64,000 bases of DNA from Nipponacmea schrenckii (taxonomy: Eukaryota; Mollusca; Gastropoda; Lottiidae), in contig CM060200.1 in NCBI GenBank assembly GCA_030562195.1, forward strand, positions 20,313,023 through 20,377,022, written 5' to 3'. Shown in pieces: positions 23,784 through 52,100 of this stretch. The notes beneath the pieces were generated by a model, which was not told the DNA's origin, made no database searches, and was given only the letters and a program-made list of their open reading frames with translations. Made by a program: the position numbers and the translations under genes. Each line of letters begins with the position of its first letter. Position 1 is the stretch's first letter.

Positions 23784-25654
23784 CACTTTTTAGCATTTTT
23801 CCAACAGAAATATTTTATGTAATCAACTTTTGTAAAAACACACTATCCTGCAAACCAGAGTCAGAGTTCATATAGCTAATGTTGCTTGTTCAATAATTCA
23901 GATATAATGTACACAGTGGCATTTTTTAAAAGAGGCCAGACCACCCTTTTTTTTTTAAATTGTCTAGGCTTTTGTTGGATTGATATGTCAAGAAAAGCTT
24001 CTCTACATCAAATAATGATTCATTCAAATGATGAAAACCAAGAGCTTTAGAAATTTGTTTAATTACCAACTATTTTTCAATTAAGTTTCATTATATCAGG
24101 TGGATATTGTAAAAATAAGAAATTATTTGTGGTCTGTACACTCAATATTGAACACGAAGTGGACAGTTTATCTCCCTTTGACAACAATTAGAAATATCAA
24201 AGATTTCCATATTGTAGTCTTGCAACAAATATTTGACATTACCTTATTTAATATATAATTTAAAGCACTCAGAAGTGCAGTATTACAGATCAAAAGAAAA
24301 ATCTACACTTCTTTTATTGTGAACATGAGCCTAGATCTTTAAGTTGCCTATCAAAAACTACTGTACTGACTATTTATTAATTAAACTTCATTGTTTCATT
24401 GAATATGAAAAAAACTTTAAAATATTGCCTAGTCAATCAGGTCTACTGTCAAAATACTATTTCATTTTACATTGTGAAAGCCTATCATTTAGGTCTAAAA
24501 TATATCTTTTGGCTTTTCAAACCAAATATTATATTTATAATCCCATGGCAATGTAGCTTGAAGGATCTAATTTTCTTAGCCTAATGTGTTGTTACCAACT
24601 AGAACTCTAGACTATTTCATTTATCAAATTGCTGAAAATATTTTTCATAGAAAAATTGCTTCACATTTTCCATTAAGTTTTTTAGATTTCTTTAGAGGCG
24701 AATAGATAATTTATAAAATGTCATCCATTTTGGTTAAGATATTTATCATGTAGGCTACAAGTCTATAAAATATTACATAATATATTTCTTTACAAAATAC
24801 TGACTTTTAAAAAAGTAGGTCTAATATCAAGACAAGGCCGTAGGCTAACATAAGATTCTTAATTTAGTATTCGAAAATTTATATTTAAATTTGTTTTAAT
24901 TTATTTTTGCTAGCCACAAAATTGTGTAATACATTTTATTTTTATTTCTCCTATCTTGGGGATATGAAACCCTTTTCAATTATTTCATACAAGATATCAC
25001 ATGATCCAATGAAAGCCCGTCAAATCAGCTGCGCATGTGACACAGCAGCCGACAATGGCGGATGATCAATGTGGAAATATTTTTAATTTAAAGAACTGAA
25101 AGTAAATTAAAATGACATAAAAAAACATGCCCATTATTGCAACAGTTAGTAACAATATTCCATCTGGGAATTAATAAAATTTCAACACGAAAAATAAGTT
25201 TTAAAGGCTTGTTTTATTGAAATTGTTCAACCATCTTATCAAGGTTGCGTGCGGGTGTTGCCTCGTTTTGGAAACGAATTTATTCGTCGACAAGAAACAA
25301 TTTTAATCAAATATTTCTAAAAATCCAATGATAAACAATTTCATAAAATTATTGAGACAGCTTGTTTAATTACTCCTCTACCAAACACCATTAAACATTT
25401 CACAGTTTATTCTAATAAAGTGGTTTATTACTCGATTTATAAAATCACAATTGACACAGTCGAAAGCAATAATATGCGCAACCATGCAACAAAACTTCCC
25501 GCTTATGATTTAATAAACATGAATTTCGATAATAAAGAAAGTCTTTTCACACGGAAAAATATGTTTAAAGTGTAGAACTTTATTGAATTTATCAGTTTAA
25601 ATATGTCAATCAATAAATTATCGTCTAATTATCGAGAAAAACTAAATTACCTAC
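23784..25654 (-). other. Probable L3MBTL 5' UTR intron, otherwise featureless
   Basis: This is AT-rich sequence without a credible coding frame. A minus-strand donor (ATTTG then GTAGGTAATTTAG) at about 25655 suggests that a 5' UTR exon ends there and splices to the acceptor TTGTAG at 23309. The frames at 24344-24584 look accidental. Confidence 0.45.
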
Positions 25655-25760
25655 CAAATAGAATCAACAACTCGTAATCGCCATTTAACAGGATCACTTT
25701 TCAGGGGAGGTTATTTCAACAGCAAATAAACGTAGGCTGCTGTTACACGCTTCCAAAAAC
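25655..25760 (-). promoter_or_regulatory. Probable L3MBTL 5' UTR exon and promoter edge
   Basis: Read on the minus strand, the segment ends in CTATTTG followed by a good donor, GTAGGT. It is locally less AT-rich than the intron. The transcription start cannot be read from sequence. Confidence 0.35.
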
Positions 25761-25941
25761 CTCCCCCTGAGGGCAAAGTTCAAGTTGTATTATATTTATT
25801 CTTTTAATTCAAAAAAAAAAATTCTGAAAATAATAGCACGAAAGAGTTTGCAATGATAAATTTTTTAGGTTTTAAATAAATGGTTGTCATTTTAAAAAAA
25901 GCTTGCAGTGATAAGTTCTCATTTTTTGACATGTTTATGTA

Positions 25942-25949
25942 TGACGTCA
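25942..25949. promoter_or_regulatory. CRE-type palindrome TGACGTCA between divergent genes
   Basis: A perfect CREB/ATF consensus within a few hundred bases of the likely L3MBTL start and upstream of PCMTD. It is a plausible shared promoter element; function is inferred. Confidence 0.4.
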
Positions 25950-26514
25950 CTGATGGTTTGTTGTTGTTTTGATTCTACAGCTGAGCTAGCCAGACAGTAA
26001 AATGTTACCTGGCTCGAAAGCCATCTAAGCTTTCTGCGTTTCAACTTTATATAAGTGTGGGTATATATTTAGATATTACAGAATCAAATGATTACGTTGG
26101 TAACGAAATTCGAATGTTTAGGTGTTGAACTCAGATCACTGAACAATTGGTAAAAATGTCTATATTTGTAGATATCAGTGCAGCCATTTTACTCTATTTA
26201 TAAAACTAAGTTTGCATAGGAGGACATTTATAGGACATATCCTTTCATGATATACAACACAGTGCATGTTAAGATTTGAGGTAGTAGGCTGTAGTATGAC
26301 AATTAATTGTCCTTAGTTCAGTAATAGATCAATGGGGTATGACTAATAGACATTAGCCTAAATGCAATAATTTCTAAAATCACCATAATACATTGCACTA
26401 TATAATATATAGCATTAAATATGATTTAAGTGATTTAGCATTTGCAAAAGCTATCAATAATTCTCCTTGATAGTTTGAAATCACTTGGGTTTTGAGGAAA
26501 TTGTATTAATTAAA

Positions 26515-26720
26515 AAATTATAGGTCTTAGATAAAATTTGAAAATTTTAAACTTGGTCAACAAGGGCTCTATTCATCAATAGATTTCCCTGTTGACATAA
26601 ATAGCATAAAAAATGAATAAATATCCAAAAACGAAGTAATTATTCATAAAGATGCATTGATTGTTGAAAAACGCTTAATAAATTGGTTGAGCATTCATGC
26701 ATTATAGATAAGCTTATCGA
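26515..26720 (+). repeat. Dispersed repeat copy (family also at about 47060-47262, minus)
   Basis: Matching blocks, in order, are GGTCTTA, GAAAATTTTAAACTT, GGGCTCT, CATAAATAGCATAAAAAATG, AATAAATATCCAAAAA and TTGTTGAAAAACGCTTAATA. The same blocks occur in the same order on the minus strand at 47262-47060. It may extend towards 26830. Confidence 0.7.
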
Positions 26721-27068
26721 TTATAGATGCCAATGGATAATATTGTCCTTTAGAAGTTTTAGATCATTTGGGTATCAAAGGTGTTGTATTAATTAAAAAC
26801 AACTCTTTAGCACCAGGCAGAAAGTTAGATTGTTAGATTGCCACAATTTTGAAAACATATTTTTTTTGGTTTTTTCCATCAAGGTTATGAAATTTGCTTA
26901 ATATTTTTTGAAAAATGCCTGATATTTAAATTTTTATTTTCACTAGACAGTTCTGTCTTAGATCTTCTATAGATCATTATATATGGTTTAAAATGTATTT
27001 GACATATATTATTCCCCAACATTAAACAGGAAATGATATGAAAGTATTTTGTAGGTTATTGCGAATAA

Positions 27069-29639
<2,571 letters not shown>

Positions 29640-32114
29640 TTGAGGAAGTCACAAATGAAGATGCTAAACTTTATTCAGCAAAATATATGAGCTTTTTTTG
29701 GGGACTTGTTTGAGATTGTTGAGCATTTCTTAAGCAGATGGATAGAAGTGTGTGTGCTAATTAAATCTCAAAGTATAATGTGATATTTGTATATAATGGA
29801 CAGTGTTTTAGTTACTTTTTTGAATTTAGACTTCAGAGATGCTGAAAAAAAATTATAAAAAAAAGAAAAATATAAAAAGATAATTGTTGCTTAATAATAT
29901 GAATCCTGTGATCTTATTACTAGTGCTATAAATGTTTATTTGTTCAGTTAATAGATAATTAAGAGTCCATTAAAAGAAAATATGCACAACTTAATTTCAG
30001 AAAAAATTTTTACCAGTTGGATTGGAGCATAAGATTATGCCTACCTGGCATTGAACAAATCTAATTATTTTTTAAAAGTAGCCTTATACATTTAAAAGAA
30101 TACATTTCTTATGAATATATTTTCATGAGTTGACTCAATATTTTTGCAGCAGCTTGAAAATTTTGCATTTTTTTGTTTTGTTTTATATTTAAAAGAAATT
30201 TTGGAATAAATCTATCTTAAGTATGTTAAGGATTGAAATAATAATGTTATTAATCTGACTCAACATTATGTACATTGTTCATAACAATTGGCAAATTGTT
30301 TAGGGGAAGCAAAGTACATAAATGGTCAAATAAGATTCTTGCACAATTTTTTAACAGCCAGACACCATTCATTTTTCATTTTTGCATGAGGAAATTACAT
30401 CCAATACACTTCAGGAGTGTTACTATACAATTATGATAGCGTGGAGTAATATTAAATAACAGCAAATCATAATGAGATGTAAATATCACTTAACTATTTA
30501 TTCTTTTGTTAATAAGCAAAGCTGAATTATAAATCGCAATATAAGACTCATTAGACTTGCTTGTAATTTTGTTATAAATACCATGTTTGTTTTAACCAGT
30601 GTCTTAAAAAATTGAATCAAGAGGCTCTTGTCAGAAATTATCTTTATACTATGTAAATATACACTTCAAAGGTCTGTGAAATTTAAGTTGGCTGTAGCAG
30701 TCTATAGACTTATCTTGAATCGCACTATTCTAATTACTTACTATTTTTTGGTCGATGAAGCAAATCTGATTTATGTCGGAATTTTTTTTTGCAATTAAAT
30801 ATACTTTATGAACAAGTGTGCCATAACTAATTGTATTTATATTCAATTATTAAAGTTTAAATCTTTGTATGGACTTTATAGATTTGGGTACCATTTGAAT
30901 TTCCATCACAGACTATGCTGTATGCAATAGGCTGCCAAATTGTATTTTCTCAATTTTGGCTCTTGCTAATGAATTAGACTCCCAAATATGAGGAAAAGAA
31001 TTGAAATATATCCCATTCATAAGTGTTTTTTGTCAAAAATGCAAAGCCTGTTAATGAGAGATTTGTGTGTTTTATTTAGTTGAAATGGCTGATCTGGCAT
31101 TCCCTCTAATTAAGTATAAACAAATTAAAAGCATAAATATTTTATTTGCAGTGTAAACAATATAAATATAACAATAATAAACAATGATAGACTTCCAGAA
31201 TGACAGGTCTTTTTACAGGAATCAAAAAAGACATTTAAAAATAAATTCAGTTGGCAATGACGAGTTTCTAACTTTTGTATTATGAACAAAATTCTCAACT
31301 TTATATTTTTAAACAGAATAGATTTAGACTGCTATGGAATATTTTTTCATCAAGATTAACCCAAATTACAAAGGGTTTTAAATAACTTATAATGGGCCAA
31401 ATGTCATACTGTTCAAAACAACTGTTTCATGCAAATTTTCTATAAATTAATTATTAAATGATTGATTGATGTCGGCACAGTTGATAAATAAGTTAACAAT
31501 ATTTTGAATACAATGTTAAGAATGGGAGATGTTAGATAGAAAAAAAATTAAAATATAAATTAAATGAAAGAAATCACAAGATTATGACACAATATGAATA
31601 AATTAGACTAAATTATGCAAATGATATGTATGTACAATATATTATTAACAATGAGGGATAAAAACAAACAAGACAACAATTGTATAATAACAGATGTAAA
31701 AATGGAATTAAAACAAATAAATTAGAATAAATTAAATTCATTTTGCCACATAATGCAAAAAAAAGACAAAGTGATAATTTCAAACCCAAAAGCTATCCAT
31801 GGGCTAGTCCTGTTAATGTCATTTCTGTGTGGATCTGATCATTTTTAGAAAAAATTCGTCTTTCAATATGAAATTAAAGGAATTTTTATCGCAATGTGAC
31901 AAAGGAAAAAGGTAAATGTAACTTTCTTAAATGTAGTCAATACATTTCACATGAAAATGGAAGCTATTGTAATAATTGCACTAATGGTCTAATTTTAGAT
32001 ACACACTTAAAATAGGCTTGTACATTGACTAGTTCAACTGTCACTAGAAAAAATTGAGAACTTTGTTGGAAATTCGAAAAAGTATAGTATGTGTGTATTG
32101 TGTAGACCTTCTAT
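29640..32114. other. Convergent 3' interval between PCMTD and MYT1
   Basis: This contains both 3' UTRs. It is AT-rich with poly-T and poly-A runs and many AATAAA/TTTATT hexamers. I see no coding frame, RNA gene or structured repeat. Confidence 0.6.
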
Positions 32115-43038
<10,924 letters not shown>

Positions 43039-43044
43039 TTCAAT

Positions 43045-46000
43045 CTGTGTTAAGTATATATTTTAATACATTATCTTCTAAAACTCCTATAACAAGAAAA
43101 AAATCAGATTTAACTATACAATGACATGCAATTGATGATTAGAAAGCAAATAACAGAATATCATATGTACAACAAAAAGTTAAAAAAAATTGGGATTAAA
43201 ATATTACGTTAAAAGTTTAATAATTCAAAAATCATACAAAGTTGACTCTTAAACCGCCAAAATAAAAAAATTATAGAAAAAGATTTTTCATCAACATTTT
43301 CAATTACTGTCAAATCAATTATTATAATGTAGGATCAGTGTTTGTAGATTTGTCTGTCAGCCATTTCTTGAATTAATGTCTCCATGAAATTTAAAACTCT
43401 ACAGTCTATTGTGATGGATATGAATAAGATTAGTCTTGTCAATTAGCATAAAAAGCAGAAACAATGATGTTATAATAGAAATTGATGGAAATATAAACTA
43501 CAATAAGTAACATAATCTTTAAATGACTTTTAGAAGTACATGTAGGTAGGACATTATATAACAACATATTATATTTTAAACTTGTTATTCTTGTTCCTTA
43601 TCATTATTGCTTGATAAAGATTCCCCGTATGTGAATTGAAACGTTGCTTAAATTTAAGAGAAGTAGTATATCCATAATAGTGTAATTTCGTTGTTACATA
43701 ATAAATAACATTTTGAGACTGCTTACAGTAATTATTTTTCTTCAATATTTGTGTTTAATTTTAATGTTTTAAATGCTATCTACAGCATTACAGAAACAAA
43801 TTCACACTTTGATTATTTCATATCTGCCAAATAATTCATAGATCATGATCCCTACTCTTTTTACATACACACCATTATACACAATATACCATATCATGTT
43901 GTTGAAACTGTATATTACAATGAATGTTTATCTAAAATCAATATTTTGAAAAGAAACGCTGTTTTTTCTAAAGAAAATTCAGAAAGCACTACTTAAATTA
44001 TTAACTATTTTGATCAAATATTCATTTATTAAATAAAATGGTAAGTTCACTAAATGTCTTTATTAAGAATCTATAAAATCTATAAAAAAAAAATTGTATT
44101 TAATATAGTAACAATGTTTGAAACCTTGATCATTTAGTAGTATAAGTCCAGAGATAAGGGCATCATGTAAAAAATAGGAAATATTGATATTATCAGCTCT
44201 GCCACCATCTCCATTTATAACATGGAATACAGTAATGAAAACTGAGTAAAACAGGCTAAAAGTTAGCAGTATTTTAGAGTAATATCATTTGGCCAATATG
44301 AGATAGAAACAAGAAGTAGTACAATATCCAACAATATCATTAAACTTGTCAGATAATATATCATTATATACTAGTGTGACAGATGTTGGTTCAGGATTCT
44401 TTTAGAAAACCCTTTTCTGTGGAGATAGTTCAGTAATGTAATATTTTTACCACAAACAATGAGAGGCAAAATCATTGAAGACTTTATCCATATAAATGTA
44501 ACATTAAATTCAATTCTAACAGTTAAACACACAAACAATTAATTTATAATTATTATTATTATTTGGTACTCTCTAATAGAAGCACTAGCCAAGGTCATAA
44601 GAAGAGAAGATATATCTTTTACATTATCAATTTATTATAAATAAACTAAAAATATAATAAAATTTACTTTAATCATAAAATGAGAAATTTCCAGAAAATA
44701 AATTCAGAAAGGAAAAAGCATAAATGCATTGTAAATTACAAATCATGGTCTAATTCTATAATCAAATTGAACTAATAATCAAATATAGCGTACAAACTAT
44801 CTCTGTTAACTTTCTATGAACTTTTAAACCAGTGCACCTAAATCATGCATTTGCACTATAATAATCACTTCAATAACTTTCCTATACTTTGTCTAAGCAA
44901 AAATACAACATGGAAAAAAGAAGAATACGAAATAATGGAAGTTTGAATCAATAAGATGGCATCCCTTCTTCTGTCAACAAGTTAATAATAGACTTATACA
45001 ACTACAGAAATAGTGGAATCTCAGATCCTATCTATTAGAATATATTCTGTCCTTTTAGATGTCATAACTTCCTTATTCTATATTACAAACCTTAATGGCA
45101 GCAATACAAAGAAAAAATCCATCAAGATCTTTATCTAGAACACTTTTTGAGAGAAAAGGTAGCAAAACACAAAGTTATCGAGAAACTTAAAAATCAATAC
45201 TCTGACAGGCTGCCATTTTGAATTCTGATGCCAACTTTTCTTACGACCTTGGTAATTTCAGAAAGTGGGCCCTAATATACTTCAATAGACTCAACTTTAA
45301 CCCTAAGTAAAGTTTTAGAAGCCAAAAGATTACCTTTGAGCCTAAATCACAAACTTTTTCTTTGTTTTGAATACTATTGAATACTTTTATACAAACACAA
45401 ATGTATAGTTGTTCAACCCAATCCGCTATGAAAATATTGATTTTTGTAGCAAGAAGTTCATAAATTATTCTAAAATGCCCCAAAATGGTAAAAAATTAAC
45501 TTACATATAATTTCAAAGATTTTTGATCTCCTTTTAACAATGATCCTAATGAATCAGACGTGAAAAACTTTTGGAGGTAAAACTTTTGGTTGAGGTTAAT
45601 TGAAAAAGTTTACTAGTGAGAATAAAGGAGACATCTGCCTTGTTATTGATTAATACATCTGGCACGCGACATAGCCATTATTATAAGGGCTTTGTTAGGT
45701 ACAAGTATTTTCATTGGTTGTTAGCTTGTGGATTAAAATTATTATCACCCATGTTGGCTCCCTGTCATTGTTGTGAACAGGTGGTTTTCTGTCCTAACAG
45801 TAACAGTAACTCATCACCTCAACACAAACTGCAAGGACACTTTGTACTAGATCCAATCATTCATTAAAAATATATGATAGTGATATATATATATATAGAT
45901 AGTGATGTTTTTAAAGTACAATAGTTATATTTTCAATGAACTGACCCTATTTTGATGATCAATTGTACATTTGTTTTAATAAAGCTGAACTTAAGTAGGA

Positions 46001-47916
46001 TGGAAAATTTAGATGCTGAAATTAATATAAGTTATAGACCACATTCTTCTGAGTTGATGTCAATTTACATTTTTTACGGCCATTAAGTTTTTAGATAGAT
46101 GTTGGATAAATAATGCACTGACTGAAGGAAACAAAAACCAGAAGAGATAATAGATCTCTTACTTATAACTTAGATTTCAACTAAAATTATTATGGATGTA
46201 TATTAATAAAGGACTAACCTCACAAGTTAAAAACTGCTTAACCTCAACTACACTCCATATTTTCATTTGAACAAATTAAGGTTGATCAATACATGATACA
46301 TACAATATTAATTATAAAATTTCATGACTTACTTTTATGAAATATTATTTTGATGTCTCACCATTTATAAGGTGCCAAAAAAAAAGTGCATGCTTCATAG
46401 ATGACAGTGATCGATGATCAAGTTTCCATATTGTAGTCATAGCCTGATCACAATTGGCATTTAACTGACAATTAAAACATTATCCGAAACTGCAGAAATC
46501 ACAAGAAAAACAATTTTTGTTGTATAAAAATTGATCAAAATATAATTTTTTTTTTTCGAAATAAATCAAATTTCTTATTTCCCATTTTTTTATAACATAA
46601 CTTTTTTAATAATGTATTGAAACTGTTTCATATTTATTTTGAAGGAACATCAAATATTTTTTATGCCAACCTACATTTCAGAAACCTGGAACAATTACAA
46701 TTATATTATGCTACAAATTATGAATATTTATAGATCACTTTCACCTTTCGATGAATTTTTACATTCATATGCATTCTGAACTCTTTGTCACACCAAAATC
46801 AATGAAAATAGCAAAAGATGAATGTACCTTTCAGAAAATTTAAAAAAAAGGGCTTTTTCATCATATTGTATCACAATAATATTGCTTTTAGATTATATAC
46901 CAACGTGATTTTCATTTTTAAAGAGAAACTGCGTCTTAACATGAACATAAAATTTTAGTTCTTAAAAATAATCAATATGAGTATATATTCAGCAGTGAAC
47001 TTACCCGGTGTCTTAAAGTAACAGAATCCCTTAAAATCAGGAAAACTCATAACACAAAATCATTTTGAAAACTGCTTTATCAAATTATTAAGCGTTTTTC
47101 AACATTTTTATGGATAACCACTTAGTTTTTTTGGATATTTATTTATTTATTTTTTATGATATTTATGGCAGCAGGTATATTTACTGATTAAAAGAGCTCT
47201 CATTGGCAAAGTTTAAAATTTCCAAATTATATGTTCAATATAAGACCAATTATCCCTTTAAACTGTGTCATAATTTTCATAACTGATTCATATGTGTATG
47301 TCTTGTGCTGTAAACATTATGTGAGCTAAAGAGCAACTTCATTATTGGGTTAACTAGCACAAAATATATATATTATTATCTATGATTTACTCTTTCAATT
47401 TATCATCTGAACACATTTTTTGAAGACACCACAGATAAGAGCACAGATGATTTTTATAAATTATGTCAAATAACAATAGGATTTAATATTGTTAAAATCA
47501 ACTAATACGCTATTCACAAAAATTTCTTGATTTTTCCAAATGGTATGAGGCCCTTTAACTCTACACACGATTTTTGTGTTTTACATGCCCGTTTTCAACG
47601 TTCACAAAGAACGTGTTTCCTGTTAATAATTACTTAGAACGCTCGACATCTCTCTAACCGAACTGCAACAATGTATAATTTTGTTTGACAGTATCTCAAT
47701 ACTTTCTTCAATTGGCGATATAAACTGATCCTTACCAAATACTTTCCATATATCATAATTCCTATAGATTTATAAGACAGTCCATCTCAAAATTATTTCA
47801 ATCAGGTAGTCTTCAAAACTTATCCATCCCATAATTTCTAATGCGCAACTATCGCGTCTAATGTAAATAGCGGGAAATATAAAATCGAGTAGTCGATATT
47901 CCCGTTATGTTCTTAC
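43045..47916 (-). other. Probable MYT1 5' UTR intron (about 4.9 kb)
   Basis: Very AT-rich with no credible coding frame. The first coding exon begins at 43044 after AACACAG. It contains one dispersed-repeat copy (about 47060-47262). The frame at 45616-45867 has no recognisable domain and no family support. Confidence 0.5.
47060..47262 (-). repeat. Dispersed repeat, second copy, starting TTAAAGGGATAATTGG
   Basis: The minus-strand reading starts TTAAAGGGATAATTGGTCTT and shares ordered blocks with 26515-26720, including CATAAATATCATAAAAAATA and GTTGAAAAACGCTTAATA. Its TTAAAGGGATAAT start matches the terminus of the MITE at 16357-16826, so these may be one superfamily. Confidence 0.7.
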
Positions 47917-48060
47917 CTAGACGTATTTATTGTAGATACCAGTCTTCTTGAAGTATATTATTCTTTAACCTGAAACTATTATTGATCCAATCGCCCAGTA
48001 ATGTCTCCAGGGTGGTATACTATTTCCTGCCTTGCTTAACACGTCTTATATAATGATCAT
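47917..48060 (-). promoter_or_regulatory. Candidate MYT1 5' UTR exon and promoter
   Basis: On the minus strand, CGTCTAG is followed by a strong donor, GTAAGAAC, at 47916. The flanking stretch (47560-48060) is less AT-rich than the introns around it. The start site is not readable from sequence. Confidence 0.35.
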
Positions 48061-49161
48061 TGCGATTGATTTTAATCTACATATTCAGCTGAGAAGAGAT
48101 CCAAATTGAATAAAGTAGGCTACATTATTTCAAATCATAATTATAAAAATGCCATTATTGAGCTTTTATTATTTGAAGTTGTAGCTCTTATGAAAAAAAT
48201 GGCTTGACCAAATGACTATAGTGTTAAATATTGAAAAATATCCTTTACAAAGAATATTGCCATCTATGAGCAAATAATATGGGAAATTGGCAATCCGTAA
48301 ACTGTAATCAGAATGGACATCTGTCAGTTTGCATATATTGGGCATTCAATATTAAGGTCCTGTTAGGTTCAAAAACATTTAAATGTTTTCATTAACACAC
48401 ATATAATACATATCTTTATTTGTATATACATACAATAAATACATATAATAAATTAATTACAATCAAGCAATGATATTTTCAGTATATCAGTACCCCATTC
48501 AAAACATAAATAAACCCAGTCCTCTTAGGGTACATGTAGTTTAATAGAAGACAACACATTACATGTTTCTGCTTTTTATTCTACCTAAAAATAAGGTAGA
48601 CTGCTAAAGTTTATGTTTTGAATCCTAACTGGATTATAACAAACATCTTTACATGGCAATACAGTAACAGAACAGTTGGTTATAAACAACATAACAAAGT
48701 TATAGTAAATGTAATCTGGATAATATGAATAAATTTGGTCCCATCAAATGAATACAGAATTTAACTAACCACTCCCTGTTAAGAAATAGATTTAATCTGT
48801 AGGATATTTTTGAGATAAGGACAATTTCTAATATATTTATTAATACAAGGACAATTTTTATATATTAATTATTCTAAATCTTTGTGCGAATTTCAAATTA
48901 CACACACTACTTAGGTCATGATTGCAAGTTGGTTTTGACTTCTAATAGTTGATCTGGAAGACCCATATGCAAATTTTTTTATGGTAGCTACTTTGATGTT
49001 CAAATTATCAGATATGCAGAACTGGATAGCATATATACTTTTTCAAACCTTTTGGCTGAAGAATTTTGCTTTAATAAATCACATAGTTTAAGTTGTCTAA
49101 AATGCAAGGATTTGGGACCCTCTGGTGTTCTTGGTGATAATTTGATATTGCACTTTTAAAT
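48061..49161. other. Interval between MYT1 5' end and EIPR1 3' end
   Basis: The two genes are in tandem on the minus strand. This holds the EIPR1 3' UTR and MYT1 upstream sequence. I see no coding frame or repeat. Confidence 0.5.
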
Positions 49162-52100
49162 CTAAAGAAGTATCTTATATTTTTCTGCTCTTGGTACTCT
49201 GTTAACTACTAAGCGACCGTCATAACTTAAAGAAGCAAACACCCATGGATCAGCTGTTGACCAATCCACAGCATAAACGCTGTCTTCATGTTCTTCATAG
49301 GTAGCTATTACACCATCTGTTTGTGGTTCTCTAGACCTGAAATATAATATTTACACCATTCAGAAAGTGTAATATATTTTATGAAGCTTTATGCATATGT
49401 TTTTGGCAATTGGACTTGATGAAAGGCTTCCTTGTCCAAACAAATAAATTACGATTTCATTAATTTTCCATTATTTAAGGGTAAATTTAAAATTTAACAA
49501 GTTATAAACCATATATCTATGATACTATGTCAACTAAAGACCGATTCATGAAGGGATGACGTCATTTATTTCACTGTCTTTCCACCCTTTCTTCTGTTTC
49601 ATAGATAAACCTTACTTTTCTGGGAGGCTATCATCATCATGTACACTGTCATCATCATCATCATCTTTCTCAGCCAAATCACCAAATGGTTCTGATGATA
49701 ATGAAGTAATATTATTTAAAATGACTCGACTATCACTACTAGATGTTAAAACTAATTGATCATGAAAATGATTATACCGCACTGACCAAACCCTACAAAA
49801 TACATGTAAACAAAGTATGATAATTAGACTACATTCGCTCTCCATAAATTACATTAATTGGCTTAATCAGTTATTCATATTTATAGCACTTTAAAACATA
49901 AATGAGGTGTGCATATAAATATGCTAAAAAAGAAATTGTTTGTGATCAGTCAAGCATTTTGAGGATATTCTATCACAGCAGTATGGAACTTCTTTCCTAT
50001 TTCTTAAACTGTTGAGGATTTTGTAATGTTATCCTTAGCATATAAGGTGTCATCTACAACACTGACAAGCTTACAACTAAGGACCACATGGTTAACTCCT
50101 TGGGCCAAATCAGATCTTATTTCAACAACTGTTCAATATCCTTACCAATGTGAATGTTCTGATAATGTTTTTAGTGGTTCACCAACATTTCTTGTATCCC
50201 AGAATCTAACTCTACAATCATCACCACAACTAACTAAATAATATTGTTTATTAGGATTAAAATCTATATCCCTTACTAGCTGACCATGTGCATTTTCTAT
50301 AGTATAAGTTTGTCTGAAAAATATTAAATATCAACATATCAAATGAGCAAAAGGACACATTTTAAACTTTTAAGTTCATTACAGAATTATCAACTAAAAG
50401 TTCAATGAAAGGTATCATATAAGTCATAATATTGCATAAAAATCATTGTTTTTTATAAATTAAAATTAAACAAGCTTAAAATAAATTTAAATATCACTTA
50501 CTCCATGGATCTGAGATCCCAACCTCTAATATATGTATCATTAGCAGTGGCAATTTGTGCACAATTATGATGTGGATTCCATCTACCACAAGTCAACTTT
50601 GGTTGAGATTTACCAGCGATCAATGGTGTTGAATTTAACATCTACAACAATTTATTTAAACAATATGCATCATTAGTTCTGTGTAAATCTAAAACAAATA
50701 TTCATCATCCAAGGAATGTACTTTACACATGCAATAAATCCATTCCAATATTAGGTGCTAATGAGACATGCTATTTAATATTCATTAAAAATCTACTACA
50801 GAATTCATGAAATTTAATGTTTATTTAAGACAAAGAGGAATCCACATTGTTTCAGGATATATTTTCAGAGGTGAAGAAAAGAGCTAACCTTGGCAGTAGA
50901 AGATGCTGTATCTATATTGTATTGTATTATATGACTGTCAGTTAGAGCAACTATATTCTCACTTTCACCAGTAGGATGCCATAATACACTGTTAAATATA
51001 ATTAAGGCCATATCAAATTTATTTCTGTTTTTCACAAATAAGTGAACAGAATTTTATTTCTCAATACCAAAGATACATAAGGAGATATTAAATTGCCTAC
51101 TAATAATTTCATTTCATTATTCATTAGACAGATTTTCATAGCATCAATGGAACACTGAAAAGGCTGTTGACATAAGATTTCTATTTTTGTTACAAATCAC
51201 TATGTTTATATTATTACTGCGCATGAGCAACAGGAACAGGAAACATACTGTGCAGCACAAGGCTTGGGAACATCACTTGGTAGCGTGGCGGCTGCCATGT
51301 TAACATCATAGTCATCTCTCTCATCTATATTTTTGTAATGTAATGTCACCCCGGAGTTTTTATGTATTGTCCTGTTTGTCTATCAATAAATCAATAAATA
51401 ATCCTCAACATCAACAATTGAAGAATTCAAACCTTTTTAGATCACCACAATCCTCCCTATCTAAATGACATAATAATTCTAATGGTTGATGAGATGTAGA
51501 CTGATCATCTGATGATACGCTATCAAAATCATCAGGTAGCTTCCAAATAGCGCCACATATTTCAGATTTAGAATCGGTAGCTAAAACAAAAAGATTCAAC
51601 ACTAAATGCACACTGTCACACACACATTGTATAACTAAGTTAGAAAGTAACAATGCTACTAATATTTTGTATACTGTATTATTGTGAATATAATGCACTT
51701 TTACTCAAGAGTTCATCTGGAAATACAAGAATGTATGTGTGATGTTTATAGCGTTTGAAATCACGGGGAGTGAATAATCAAATATTAAATCAATTGAGTT
51801 TGCAGACTACATTTTTGAAGAATGTGCCAATTATTACATGATTAAAAACCAGGTTTTCTAGCCTTATTATATGTATTGAGAAATTTGATTTCTATTAGTG
51901 GCATTCAGACACTTCGTCCAATGGCTATGATTCCTGCAATTCCAGGAAGACTTAAAAGAAATAAAGCAGTTCCCATATAATTTCCATTTCTGAAATTTTC
52001 TATGCTAATGTTAATTATGTTTAATTTCCAAAGACAACAAAGATATTTTGCGTCATATGATTGTACAGAGTTTCTCTTCCAACTTTTCTGGAAGAAAGCC

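Noticed and set aside
45616..45867. 83-codon plus-strand frame upstream of MYT1
   Set aside because: No recognisable domain, no splice or start context, and it lies in the probable 5' UTR intron.
49557..49564. CRE palindrome as a promoter element
   Set aside because: It lies in an internal EIPR1 intron, about 3.4 kb from the start codon, with no other promoter sign.
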